NCBI GenBank assembly: GCA_020200675.1
Contig: JAIVIG010000291.1
Coordinates: 1 to 18,851, forward strand
Reading direction: 5' to 3'
DNA: 18,851 nt
DNA from: Actinomycetota bacterium
Lineage (GTDB): Bacteria > Actinomycetota > Rubrobacteria > Rubrobacterales > Rubrobacteraceae
Part shown: piece by piece, positions 7,583 to 16,038 of the stretch
Numbering within the stretch: position 1 is the first letter of the stretch
How the letters are laid out: each line of letters opens with the position of its first letter
The notes under the pieces: model-generated
The model's input: the letters and a program-made list of their open reading frames with translations, nothing else
The model's database searches: none
What the model was told of the DNA's origin: nothing
Made by a program: the position numbers and the translations under genes

Positions 7583-10500
7583 ACGCGCCCCTTCTTCAGG
7601 TTCGCGGTGAAGGCCTTCGCCTCGTGGATGGCGACGTTGGCCTCCAGGGAGACCGGTACCAGGTCGTTGACCACGTCGCCCTTGACCAGGCCGTTCGGTC
7701 CCCAGTGGTAGGGGAGCCCGATGGTGTGAAGCCTCTTGCCCTCGAAGTCGTAGACCGGGATGCGGTCACTCACGAGCGCCTTGCAATGGATCTTGCCGCG
7801 GGTCGTCTCGATGGTCACCCAGCCGGTGTTCTCGATGCCCTTCTCCCCGGCGAGCTCGGGGCTGATCTCGGCGAAGAGCTCCGGCTGCAGCTCGTTGAGC
7901 CAGGGGATCCAGCGGCTCATCGCCCCGCTGGTGTGGTGCTCGGTGAGCCGGTAGGTGGTTACCACGTACGGGTAGTTCGGGTCTTCGGGCTTGTTGTACG
8001 GGTTGTCGGGCCGGTCGAACGTCCTGGCCGCAGGATCGTGGTGCTGTTGGTACATCAGGTTCTTGACCGGCGACTCTATCGGCTCGTAGTGGACCGGCAA
8101 GGGTCCATCCTTAAGGCCCACCGGGGCGAAGAGCCAGCCCTTCCCGTCGCCTTGTATGATGAACGGACCGTCGCCGGGGATCGCATCGACCCCCTCGTCG
8201 TCGGGACCCGGGCGGTAGGACGGCGCCTTGGTCGGTATGAAGTCGGGTTTGTCTATGCCGGTCCACTTCTCCTCGTCCTCGTCCCACCAGACGTACTTCT
8301 TCTTCTCTGACCAGGGCTTGCCCTCGGGGTCGGCGGAGGCGCGATTGTAGAGGATACGGCGGTTGTCCGGCCACGCCCAGCCCCACTCCTTTGCCACCAG
8401 GTTTTGCTCTCGCCAGGGCTTGCGGCGGCGAGCCTGGTTCACCCCATCGGCGTAGACACCAGAGTAGATCCAACCCCCGCACGCCGTCGAACCGTCGGCC
8501 TGAAGCTGCACGAAACCGCCCACCGGCGAGCCGTCGGCTACGTTGTAGCCGCTTACCTCCTTCAGGATGCTCTCTATGTCCGGCTCCTCGCGCTCGCCCT
8601 CGGTCGGGTAGTTCCAGGTCAGGGACTTTATGAGCGAGTCGCGCGACTCTCCGGAGTCTTTGTAGAGCTCCTTGAGCCTGCGCCCCAGGTGGAAGACAAA
8701 CCAGGCGTCGCTCCTCGCATCACCCGGCGGCTCGACGGCCTTGTCGTGCCACTGCAACATGCGCTGGGTCTGGGTAAAGGAGCCCTCCTTCTCGGCGATG
8801 AGGGCGCAGGGTATAAAGAAGGTCTCCGTGCCGCACTCCTTGGGGTCCACCCCGTCCAGCTTCCAGGAGGTGGCGACCTCCACCTCGTAGGCGTCCAGGA
8901 CGACGAGCCAATCGAGGTTTCGGATGCCGTCGCGGGCCATCCGGGCGTGGGGACCCCCGACGGCGAAGTTCTGCCCGAAGACGAAGCAACCCTTGACGCC
9001 GCCGTCTTTCATCTCCATGATCGTCGGGTAGTAGGAGTGGTCGCCGGAGAGGCGCGGGAAGTAGTCGAAGAGCTCGCCCGTCTCGGGGTCGAAGTCTTCG
9101 CCGTACCAGGCCTTCATCTGGCTGGTTATGTACTTGGGGAAGTTACTCCACCACCCCGTAGCGGCCGTCTCGTCCTCTACGTAGTCCTTCCACGTGTCGT
9201 GGTCTTTGGCCACGTCCGGCATAGGCAGGTAGCCGGGGAGGATGTTGTAGAGGGTAGCGATATCGGTCGAGCCCTGGATGGTCGCGTGGCCGCGCAGAGC
9301 CATCACCCCGCCGCCGGGTCGGCCGATGTTGCCCAAGAGGAGTTGCAGAATGGCGGCGGTGCGGATGATCTGGACGCCTTTGGAGTGCTGGGTCCAGCCG
9401 ACGGCGTAGCAGAAGGCCGTGGTCCTGTCGCGCCCGGAGTTCTCGCAGATGGTCTCGGCTACCTTGAAGAACGCCTCTTTGGGGCAGCCGGTCACGCGCT
9501 CGACCATCTCCGGGGTGTATTTGGAGAAGTGGCGCTTGAGAATCTGGAACACACAGCGCGGGTGCTCGAGCGTGGGGTCGGTCGGGCGTTCTCCCTCCTG
9601 CTCTTGTGCTACTCCTCCGACTTCCTCGCCTACAATGCGGCCCTGGCTCCCCCCGACGGAGGCGTAGTCGATGGGGTCTCCCTCGTAACGCCAGCTTGAC
9701 ACGTCGTACGTCTGGTTCTCCTCGTCCCAACCGGAAAAGAGGCCTGTATCGTCCACGTCCTCGTAGTCCTCGGTTATGAGGGTGGAGGCGTTCGTGAAGC
9801 CGAGCACGTACTCCTTGAAATACTTCTCGTTCTCCATGACGTAGTTGATCATGCCGCCCAGGAACGCTATGTCCGTGCCGGGCCTTATCGGCGCGTAGAT
9901 GTCGCACATCGCGCTCGTGCGCGTAAAGCGCGGGTCTATGTGGATGAGCTTGGCGCCCTTCTCTTTGGCGATCATGGGATGCCTGAAGCCCACCGGGTGG
10001 GCCTCGGCCATGTTCGAGCCCTGTATCAGGATACAATCCGCGTTTTGAAGGTCCATCAGGTTGGTGGTGGCGCCGCCCCTACCATACGTGATGCCCAGAC
10101 CGGGCACCGTGGAGCTGTGTCATATTCGTGCCTGGTTCGTTATTCGTACGAACCCTAAAGTGTGGAAGAGCTTGGTGATGAGGTAGTTCTCCTCGTTGTC
10201 TATCGTAGCCCCGCCGACGGAGGCGACGGCCATCGAGCGGCTTAGCTTCCTGCCCTCCTCGTCGGCGTCTTCCCAGTTCTCGTCGCGGGTCTTCTTGATC
10301 CGGTCGGCGATCATGTCCATCGCCTCGTCCAGCGACAGCTCCTCCCACTCCTCGGAGTAGGGCCTGCGGTACTTGACCTTCGTCCAGCGGTACGGTGAGT
10401 TCATCATCCCGTAGATCGCCGAGCCCTTGGGGCACAAAGTTCCCGCGTTGATGGGCGAGTCCGGGTTGCCCTCTATGTCTATGATGCGGCCATCCCGGCT

Positions 10501-10686
10501 GTAGACCAGGGTCGAGCAGCCGACCGCGCAGTACGGGCACACGCTGCTCGTCTTCTTCACGCCGGGATCGTTTATGCGGGCTCGCAATTCGCGGGTCGCC
10601 GGGCTGACCGGGTGCTTCACCTTCACGCCGACGTGGTTCTTGACCTTGGACCACAACCCGTCCGCGTCGGTCAACTTGAGGAACAT
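7579..10686 (-). CDS. Selenocysteine-containing formate dehydrogenase, molybdopterin (alpha) subunit
   Basis: It catalyses formate oxidation to CO2 at a bis-MGD molybdenum or tungsten centre. The ATG at 10684-10686 follows GGAAGGAGAGG. Residues 50-85 carry C50, C53, C57 and C85 of the N-terminal [4Fe-4S] cluster, then K87. At codon 189 the frame reads ITNQARI-TGA-HSSTV. The aligned position in E. coli FdnG (NQARV-U-HGPTV) is selenocysteine, and the frame continues without change for 846 codons to 7579. The total is about 1035 residues, close to FdnG's 1015. A bSECIS hairpin follows the TGA. Further motifs include GGATTNLMDL, NMAEAHPVGF and GRPGGGVMALRGHATIQGSTD (one residue run split by context), with a C-terminal dinucleotide-binding domain. 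No Tat signal is visible at the N-terminus, so the catalytic side may face the cytoplasm. It is the first gene of the operon. Standard gene callers would split it into two ORFs at 10120/10107. Confidence 0.93.
10090..10122 (-). promoter_or_regulatory. Selenocysteine UGA codon and bacterial SECIS hairpin
   Basis: On the minus strand the TGA occupies 10122-10120. Eleven bases later the stem GGTGCCC (10108-10102), loop GGTCT (10101-10097) and GGGCATC (10096-10090) form seven pairs, one a G-U. In E. coli fdhF the apical stem also begins eleven bases after the UGA and carries the loop AGGUCU, which SelB contacts. Spacing, loop sequence and position in the protein agree, so this is a strong call made by eye. 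Confidence 0.9.
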
Positions 10687-10723
10687 ACCCCTCTCCTTCC
10701 CTTTATGCAGCCACTTATCCCTA

Positions 10724-10751
10724 TCTATAGTTCTCCCCCGCCAATTGTAAA
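10724..10751 (-). promoter_or_regulatory. Promoter of the formate dehydrogenase operon
   Basis: On the minus strand TTTACA (10751-10746) and TATAGA (10729-10724) are separated by 16 bases, a good primary-sigma match. The predicted start lies about 30 bases before the alpha-subunit ATG, leaving room for the GGAAGGAGAGG ribosome site. No operator repeat was recognised. Confidence 0.6.
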
Positions 10752-10873
10752 CGTATTGCCTTCAATGCGAAACTATTTCCGTTCACAAGAGTCTTGTTTC
10801 GTACTCGAATTTCCGCTAACCGCCAGCCGGGAGCCCTGCGGCGAGCATGAGACGGATAGATGTTGTGCGAGGT

Positions 10874-10901
10874 TTGGACATTTGGTACGGTGGAATATAC
10901 G
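10874..10901 (+). promoter_or_regulatory. Promoter of the formaldehyde dehydrogenase gene
   Basis: TTGGAC (10874-10879) and TATACG (10896-10901) are separated by 16 bases. The leader to the GTG at 11015 is about 105 bases. The promoter points away from the formate dehydrogenase promoter, with about 120 bases between the two -35 boxes, so both could be served by one regulator. Confidence 0.5.
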
Positions 10902-10951
10902 TAATAAGCAGAGCTCGGGGAAAGGAGGCCTGCGAAGAAGAAGTTGGTTGT

Positions 10952-10970
10952 GGGACGTTATTCCCGTCCC
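10952..10970 (+). other. Leader hairpin upstream of fdhA
   Basis: GGGACG (10952-10957) and CGTCCC (10965-10970) pair around a seven-base loop in the predicted leader of the formaldehyde dehydrogenase mRNA. No T-run follows, so it is not an obvious attenuator. I see no known riboswitch motif. The rest of 10687-11014 holds only the two promoters and ribosome sites. Confidence 0.3.
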
Positions 10971-11014
10971 TAGTTCGTGGTTTCGAGCAAGACTCTTCGT
11001 TAAAGGAGTAAATA

Positions 11015-12244
11015 GTGGCTGAAAACAGGTGCGTGGTCTACCAGGGACCGGGCGAGGTAACGATCGAGGACATCGGCTACCCGAAGCTCGAGGTCCCCGA
11101 GTACGTAGCAAGCAACATGGGGTTCAGTACTCAGGAGGCCCATCACGGCGTGATCCTGCGGATCGTGTCGACCAACATCTGCGGTTCGGACCAGCACATG
11201 GTCCGGGGCCGGACGACGGCGCCCCAGGGGCAGACCCTGGGGCACGAGATCACCGGCGAGGTGATCGAGGTCGGCAATGACGTACAGTTCATCAAAGAGG
11301 GCGATCTCTGCTCCGTCCCGTTCAACATCGCCTGCGGGCGCTGTCGGGCGTGCAAAGAGCGCATGACCGGTATTTGTCTGAACGTCAACCCGGAAAGGCC
11401 CGGCTCGGCCTACGGCTACGTGGATATGGGCGGTTGGCCCGGCGGGCAGGCCGACTACGTGATGGTCCCCTTCGCGGACTTCAACCTCCTGCCGTTCCCC
11501 GACAAGGACCAGGCGATGGAGAAGATCCTGGACCTCACCATGCTCTCGGACATCTTCCCGACCGGCTACCACGGCGCCACCATGGCGGGCTGCACCACGG
11601 GTTCGACGGTCTACGTCGCGGGTGCCGGTCCGGTCGGCCTCGCCGCGGCCCACGCGGCGCAGCTGTTGGGGGCGGCGGTCGTCATCGTCGGCGACGCGAT
11701 CGAGGAGCGCCTCAAGCAGGCCGAGAGCTTCGGCTGCGTGCCGCTGGACATCACGCAAGACGCCGCTATAGAGGACCAGATCTCCGAGATCATGGGCGAG
11801 CCGATCGTGGACTGCGTGGTCGACGCCGTCGGCTTCGAGGCCCGTGGGCACGGCTCGGAGTCGGGGGAGGCCCCGGCCACGGTGCTCAACGACGCGATGA
11901 CCATCACGCGCGCCGGCGGGAGCATCGGCATACCGGGCCTGTACGTGACCGAGGACCCCGGCGGGGTGGACGAAGCCGCCCAGCGCGGCGCGCTCAGCAT
12001 GGACTTCGGCCTCGGCTGGGCCAGGAGCCACGCCTTCTACACCGGCCAGTGCCCGGTCATGCAGTACAACCGCGAGCTGATGATGTCTATCCTCAACGAC
12101 AAGGCCCAGATCGCCAAGGCCGTCAACGCCCAGGTCATCCCCCTGGACGACGCTCCGCAGGGCTACCAGGACTTCGACTCGGGCACGTCCGTGAAGTATG
12201 TGCTCGACCCGCACGGCGACCTACAGGGCGCCCAGAGGGCTTAG
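11015..12244 (+). CDS. fdhA: Glutathione-independent formaldehyde dehydrogenase (zinc, NAD-dependent)
   Basis: The product is 409 residues with a GTG start at 11015 and TAAAGGAG upstream. It is a zinc-containing medium-chain dehydrogenase that oxidises formaldehyde to formate with tightly bound NAD. Catalytic zinc ligands are C56 (in CGSD), H77 and D179. Structural zinc ligands are C107, C110, C113 and C121. These match Pseudomonas putida FDH (C46, H67, D169; C97, C100, C103, C111) with a constant offset of ten. The GAGPVG nucleotide-binding loop follows near residue 210. The long insertions that bury NAD in this subfamily are present, and length agrees (399 in P. putida). It is divergent from the formate dehydrogenase operon, which would oxidise its product. 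It is monocistronic, ended by a strong terminator. Formaldehyde dismutase is a close relative and cannot be excluded. Confidence 0.93.
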   Translation: MAENRCVVYQGPGEVTIEDIGYPKLEVPEYVASNMGFSTQEAHHGVILRIVSTNICGSDQHMVRGRTTAPQGQTLGHEITGEVIEVGNDVQFIKEGDLCSVPFNIACGRCRACKERMTGICLNVNPERPGSAYGYVDMGGWPGGQADYVMVPFADFNLLPFPDKDQAMEKILDLTMLSDIFPTGYHGATMAGCTTGSTVYVAGAGPVGLAAAHAAQLLGAAVVIVGDAIEERLKQAESFGCVPLDITQDAAIEDQISEIMGEPIVDCVVDAVGFEARGHGSESGEAPATVLNDAMTITRAGGSIGIPGLYVTEDPGGVDEAAQRGALSMDFGLGWARSHAFYTGQCPVMQYNRELMMSILNDKAQIAKAVNAQVIPLDDAPQGYQDFDSGTSVKYVLDPHGDLQGAQRA

Positions 12245-12280
12245 GGAGAGCCGAGAGGCAACCCGAAGAAAGCCGCGATG

Positions 12281-12315
12281 GAGAGGCCGGGGAATCTCCC
12301 CGGCCTCTCTTATTT
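12281..12315 (+). terminator. Strong rho-independent terminator after fdhA
   Basis: GAGAGGCCGGGG (12281-12292) and CCCCGGCCTCTC (12298-12309) form a perfect 12-pair stem around a five-base loop, followed by TTATTT. It lies 37 bases after the fdhA stop and separates fdhA from the fdhD region. Confidence 0.9.
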
Positions 12316-12497
12316 GCCAGAAAGCCGCAACAAGAGACCTCGATAGAGGAAAAATCCATACCGATAAAGCGCGCTGGTAAACTTGCCTGTGGGACGACAG
12401 GACACGAGCGGAGCGCGGATGCTAGAGAAGCCCCTCCTCTCCAGAGGACATAAGCAGGATCAGCTACTGCGTCGACGCCGAGCAGCAGTACAACATC

Positions 12498-13052
12498 GTG
12501 AACGTGGAGCTCAGGGGCGGACGCTCCTACGACCCCAGGCCCCTGGAGCGCCACTTCTACACCACGAGCGCCTGCGGGGTGTGCGGCAAGGCGAGCCTGG
12601 AGCAGTTGGAGCTGCGCGACTGCCCCGTGATACCGCCGGGACCGGAGGTAGCGCCGGAGACGATCTACGCGCTGCCGGAGAAGCTCCGGGAGGCGCAGGG
12701 GCTCTTCGACGCCACCGGCGGGCTGCACGCGGCGGCGCTCTTCGACAAGGAGGGCGAGCTCGTCGCGCTCCGGGAGGACGTGGGCCGCCACAACGCGACC
12801 GACAAGCTCGTCGGCTGGGCGCTCCTGGAGGGGCGGCTGCCCCTCTCGGATCACGTGGTGATGGTCAGCGGCCGCAGCAGCTTCGAGATCCTGCAAAAGT
12901 GTCTAACCGCCGGGGTGCCCATCGTGTGCGCGATCTCCGCCCCGAGCAGCCTGGCAGTGGACGTAGCCCGGCAGTTCGGGATGACGCTGCTCGGTTTCTT
13001 GCGTGGGAACCGCTTCAACGTATATAGTGGGCACGAAAGAGTCCTCGCATAA
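12498..13052 (+). CDS. fdhD: FdhD, formate dehydrogenase sulfurtransferase, N-terminally truncated
   Basis: FdhD transfers sulfur from a cysteine desulfurase to the molybdenum cofactor of formate dehydrogenase and is needed for activity. The 184-residue frame from the GTG at 12498 contains TTSACGVCGKASL (the redox CxxC), FDATGGLHAAALFD, REDVGRHNATDKLVGWALL, VSGRSSFEILQKC and a normal C-terminus ending NVYSGHERVLA. Homologous sequence extends upstream as PEDISRISYCVDAEQQYN (about 12441-12497), but an in-frame TAG at 12423 blocks it, and no ribosome site precedes the GTG. About 95 residues found in E. coli FdhD (277 residues) are absent. The region 12316-12440 shows no recognisable FdhD N-terminus in any frame. 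The gene is therefore probably not functional as drawn, although its CxxC half is perfectly kept. It stands upstream of an oxalate:formate antiporter gene, an arrangement repeated at 14.5 kb. Confidence 0.8.
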   Translation: MNVELRGGRSYDPRPLERHFYTTSACGVCGKASLEQLELRDCPVIPPGPEVAPETIYALPEKLREAQGLFDATGGLHAAALFDKEGELVALREDVGRHNATDKLVGWALLEGRLPLSDHVVMVSGRSSFEILQKCLTAGVPIVCAISAPSSLAVDVARQFGMTLLGFLRGNRFNVYSGHERVLA

Positions 13053-13164
13053 TCTCGGATAAGGAGAAGCGTGCGGCTTCCAAAGATTCGCGGGTAGGAA
13101 AAAGGGGAATACTGAAGTCCTGGTTGGATACGGATAAGGCACTTTAGGGAGAAGGAGGAGTTGA

Positions 13165-14366
13165 GTGTCTAGTCAGACAGCAAGTGCGGCTACCCCAAAC
13201 CGGTGGGTGGTTGCTGCGGCCGCAGTGTTGATGCAACTCGGGCTGGGAGCCGTCTACGCTTGGAGCATCTTTAGGGTGCCGCTCTCGGAGAACTACGGCA
13301 CGGGCATCACCGCCGTCAACTGGGCATTCTTTATCACGATCCTTATGATCGGCTTCGCAGCCTTTGCCGCCGGCCAGTTGACGGGGCGGTTTGGACCCCG
13401 CATCGTCGGTACGGTGGGCGGCGTAGTGTACGGGATAGGCGTTGCCCTGGCCTACTTCGCCCAGGATAGCCTCGTCGTCCTGTACCTGACGTACGGCCTC
13501 ATCGCGGGGATCGGTCTGGGGCTAGCCTACATCATCCCGATTCAGGTGCTCCCCAAGTGGTTCCCGGACAGGCCCGGCTTCGCCACCGGCATAGCGGTGA
13601 TGGGCTTCGGTGGTGGGTCTGCGCTTACCGTGCCTGTCGCCGGATACCTGGTCCCGGCCGTCGGGCTGTTCGGGACCTTCGGCGTCCTGGGGCTTGCCTA
13701 CATCGTCTTCGTCGGCGGCGCGGCCTTCTTCATCACGAACCCGCCCGAGGGCTACAGCCCCGAAGGACACGAAACCTCAGAGGAGGAGAGCAGCCAGGAG
13801 GAGGAGCGCACACGAGACTTCAGCGGTGCCCTCAAGACGTGGCAGTGGTACGCCCTGTGGGCCATGCTCTTTTTGAACGTGACCGCCGGACTCTCGATCA
13901 TCTCCGACGCTAAGGCGATTGCCTCCGAGCTCGGCGGAGCCACCGCGACCCTCGCCTCGACCTTTGTCGTCATCCTGGCCGTCGCCAACGCGGGGGGGCG
14001 GCTCGGCTGGGCCACTTTTTCGGACTATATCGGCCCGAGAAACGTCTTCTTGACGAAGAAGGCCGCGCCGCCGACCATGATGATGTAAGCGATGCCGAGA
14101 ATGCCGAAGGTTCCGAATAGACCAAAGGCTGGAACCAAATACGCGGCGACAGGCACGGTGATCGCGGACCCGCCACCTGGGGGCTCGCCACCCTCCTTGG
14201 TCCGCTGATCCTGGCGATCTCCACGGACATAACCGGCACGTACGACCTCGCCCTTTACATCTCGGCCGGTATCATGTTGGTCAGCGCAGCTATCCCGCTA
14301 GTTATCAGGCCACCTGAACCTCCCCGAGAAGCCGAAACGGGTGCCCAAGCGGAGGCCCGGGCATAG
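13165..14366 (+). pseudogene. OxlT-type oxalate:formate antiporter (MFS), copy 1, with its middle replaced by an inverted fragment
   Basis: The GTG at 13165 follows AGAAGGAGGAG. The sequence GAVYAWSIFRVPL and the following helices are typical of the OFA/OxlT branch of the major facilitator superfamily, which exchanges oxalate for formate. The frame is normal through helices 1-8 to RNVFL near 14050. It then enters a 123-base inverted segment (14055-14177) and stops at 14086-14088. After that segment the original type of sequence resumes at TWGLATLLGPLILAIS and runs to a normal C-terminus ending TGAQAEARA and TAG at 14364-14366. By comparison with copy 2, about 64 residues (roughly helices 9-10) are missing. 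The product cannot be a complete transporter. Whether this is a real rearrangement or a chimeric assembly is discussed in the findings. Confidence 0.85.
14055..14177 (-). repeat. Inverted fragment of a third oxlT paralogue
   Basis: Read on the minus strand, these 123 bases encode 41 residues starting GGGSAITVPVAAYLVPAFG and ending VGGAAFF. The forward-strand homologue inside copy 1 is 13609-13731 (GGGSALTVPVAGYLVPAVG, ending VGGAAFF). Seven of 41 residues differ, so it is neither a copy of the local gene nor of copy 2 (which is more distant). It therefore comes from a further paralogue not otherwise present in the window. Edges fall at ACGAAGAAGG and CCGCCACC. Confidence 0.85.
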
Positions 14367-14417
14367 CTACCTAGCCCTCCTCGGCCCTGAGTAACCGGCC
14401 GCTATAAGTAGGAATTG

Positions 14418-14451
14418 GGGTCCTCCAACAATCCCGGAGGGCCCTTATCTT
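14418..14451 (+). terminator. Rho-independent terminator after oxlT copy 1
   Basis: GGGTCCTCC (14418-14426) and GGAGGGCCC (14436-14444) form a nine-pair stem with one G-T pair and a nine-base loop, followed by TTATCTT. It lies about 50 bases after the transporter stop and marks the end of the first fdhD-oxlT unit. Confidence 0.7.
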
Positions 14452-14512
14452 GATGCACGATTTGCCTGCGGCTGAGCAGTGTCTTCGGAAGCACCCTCCT
14501 GAGCGTGACAAG

Positions 14513-14779
14513 CTATCGAGACAGCCTACGAGCTGCCGGGGAAGCTGTGGTAGAGCGACGGTTACCCCTCTCGGACCGCGTGGTGATGGTTAGCGGCCGC
14601 AGCAGCTCCGAGATCCTGCAGAAGTGTGCCTGACCGTCGGGGCGCCCGTGATGTGCGCCATCTCCGCCCCGAACAGCCTGGCCGTGCACGTGGTCCGGCA
14701 GTTCGGGACGACGCTGGTGGGCTTCTTGCGAGGAAACCGTTTCAATGTATATAGCGGATATGAGAGAATAGTCACGTAA
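14513..14779 (+). pseudogene. Remnant of a second fdhD
   Basis: This stretch aligns by eye with the first fdhD. Its beginning (GAGACAGCCTACGAGCTGCC) matches 12657-12676. After AAGCTGTGG about 130 bases present in the first copy are absent, covering the FDATGGLHAAA and REDVGRHNATDK blocks. Similarity resumes at CGGTTACCCCTCTCGGACC; over the next 69 bases about 62 are identical. A small indel after CAGAAGTGTGCC breaks the frame again, and the tail NRFNVYSGYERIVT ends at TAA 14777-14779. The N-terminal half with the CxxC is missing. It is a true decayed copy, carrying many substitutions as well as indels. The 108 bases after it, including a GATTCGCGGG-type block and GTAAGGAGG, also resemble the leader of oxlT copy 1. 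Confidence 0.85.
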
Positions 14780-14887
14780 GCTTCGACGAAGTGTAGCAGT
14801 CGGTCGCTACTGATTCGCGGGGAGGCAAAAGGGGAATAACAGGTCTCAGCAGACGCAGGCAGGATACTTAGGGTAAGGAGGAGATAA

Positions 14888-15989
14888 GTGTCAAGCCAAG
14901 CAGCCAACCAGAACGTCACCAATAGGTGGATAATCGCCCTGGCGGGCGTGGTGATACAGGTAGCTCTGGGAGCAGTCTATGCCTGGAGCGTTTTCCGCAA
15001 ACCGCTGTCCGACGCGTATGGTACGGGCGTCTCCGAGGTCAACACCACGTTCAGCATCGCAATCCTGGCCCTCGGCTTCGCCGCCTTCTTCGGCGGTCTG
15101 TGGATGGGTAGGTCCGGTCCTCGCATCGTGGCCCTCACCTCGGGCGTGCTTTACGGGGCCGGCATCTTTCTCGCCAGCTTCGCCGCCCCCGACGCCGGGG
15201 GTCTGTGGACGCTGTACCTCACCTACGGACTGATGGCCGGTGTCGGCATCGGCCTCGGCTACATCGTGCCCATCGCAACCCTGGTTAAGTGGTTCCCGGA
15301 TAAGCGGGGCTTTATAACCGGCATCGCCGTCGCAGGTTTCGGCGCGGGGGCGTTGGTGACAGCGCCGGTCGCAAAGCAACTCGTTTCGGGCGTTGGGCTC
15401 TTCCCGACCTTCGCGATCCTCGGCATTATTTACCTCGTCATGGTGGTCGGCGCGGCGTTCTTTATGAAGAATCCGCCGGAGGGCTGGACGCCGGAGGGTT
15501 GGGAGCCCGAACAGGATGACACGGGCGAACGTTCGGGCGTGGACTACGAGCTGGGCGGCGCGCTCAACACCTGGCAGTGGTACGCGCTCTGGGCGCTCCT
15601 GTTCCTGCTTTCTGATAATGTACCTCTTGCAGGCAGCGCTGTTCTTCCTCATACCGGTTCTCGGCTTCTCGTTCTTCCTGCTGGCCGTCCTCGCTTTCAT
15701 CATAGTCTCCTGCTACGGTGGCGGTTTCGGGACTATGCCGGCCTTCAACGCCGACTACTTCGGATCCAAGAACGTCGGGACCATTTACGGGTTGATGATA
15801 ACCGCCTGGGGGTTCGGAGGCGTGCTCGGCCCGACGTTGATCTCCTACATGTACGACGCTACCGGCAGCTACGCGGGCGCCTTCTACATCATCGCGGGTA
15901 TCATGTTGCTCAGCTCGATCATCCCGTTCATCGTTCGACCCCCGAAAAGGGAGGCCAGTGCTCCTGCCGGAGCGGAAGCCCGAGCATAG
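14888..15989 (+). pseudogene. OxlT-type oxalate:formate antiporter (MFS), copy 2, with an out-of-frame deletion
   Basis: The GTG at 14888 follows GTAAGGAGGAG. The first frame gives GAVYAWSVFRKPL and helices 1-6, then the central loop and WQWYALWALLFL near 15610. There the frame breaks. Family sequence resumes in another frame as FLIMYLLQAALFFLIP (about 15613) and runs through helices 9-12 to a normal C-terminus ending PAGAEARA and TAG at 15987-15989. Compared with copy 1, the roughly 57 residues between LFL and VFL, starting NVTAGLSIIS, are absent. The two sides share short TTCCTG/TTTCTG sequence, compatible with a deletion between near-identical hexamers. The family exchanges oxalate and formate across the membrane. 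The deletion removes about two helices, so the product should be non-functional. Its deletion endpoint coincides with the breakpoint in copy 1. Confidence 0.87.
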
Positions 15990-16038
15990 CATCGAGCCCC
16001 GCGACAGCTCGGTATAGCCGCCCTCAAAGGTATCCGGC

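Noticed and set aside
10107..10122. The TGA in formate dehydrogenase alpha as a nonsense mutation or gene split
   Set aside because: Exact position of the known selenocysteine, unchanged frame and a SECIS hairpin at the right distance make recoding far more likely.
11000..12214. A 404-codon minus-strand frame opposite fdhA
   Set aside because: Mirror of the fdhA frame; fdhA has all zinc ligands and a ribosome site, the mirror has neither a recognisable domain nor a start signal.
14040..14180. A phase-variable invertible segment in oxlT copy 1
   Set aside because: No recombinase gene or flanking inverted repeats are visible, and flipping the segment would not restore the missing region because it encodes a different part of the protein from another paralogue.
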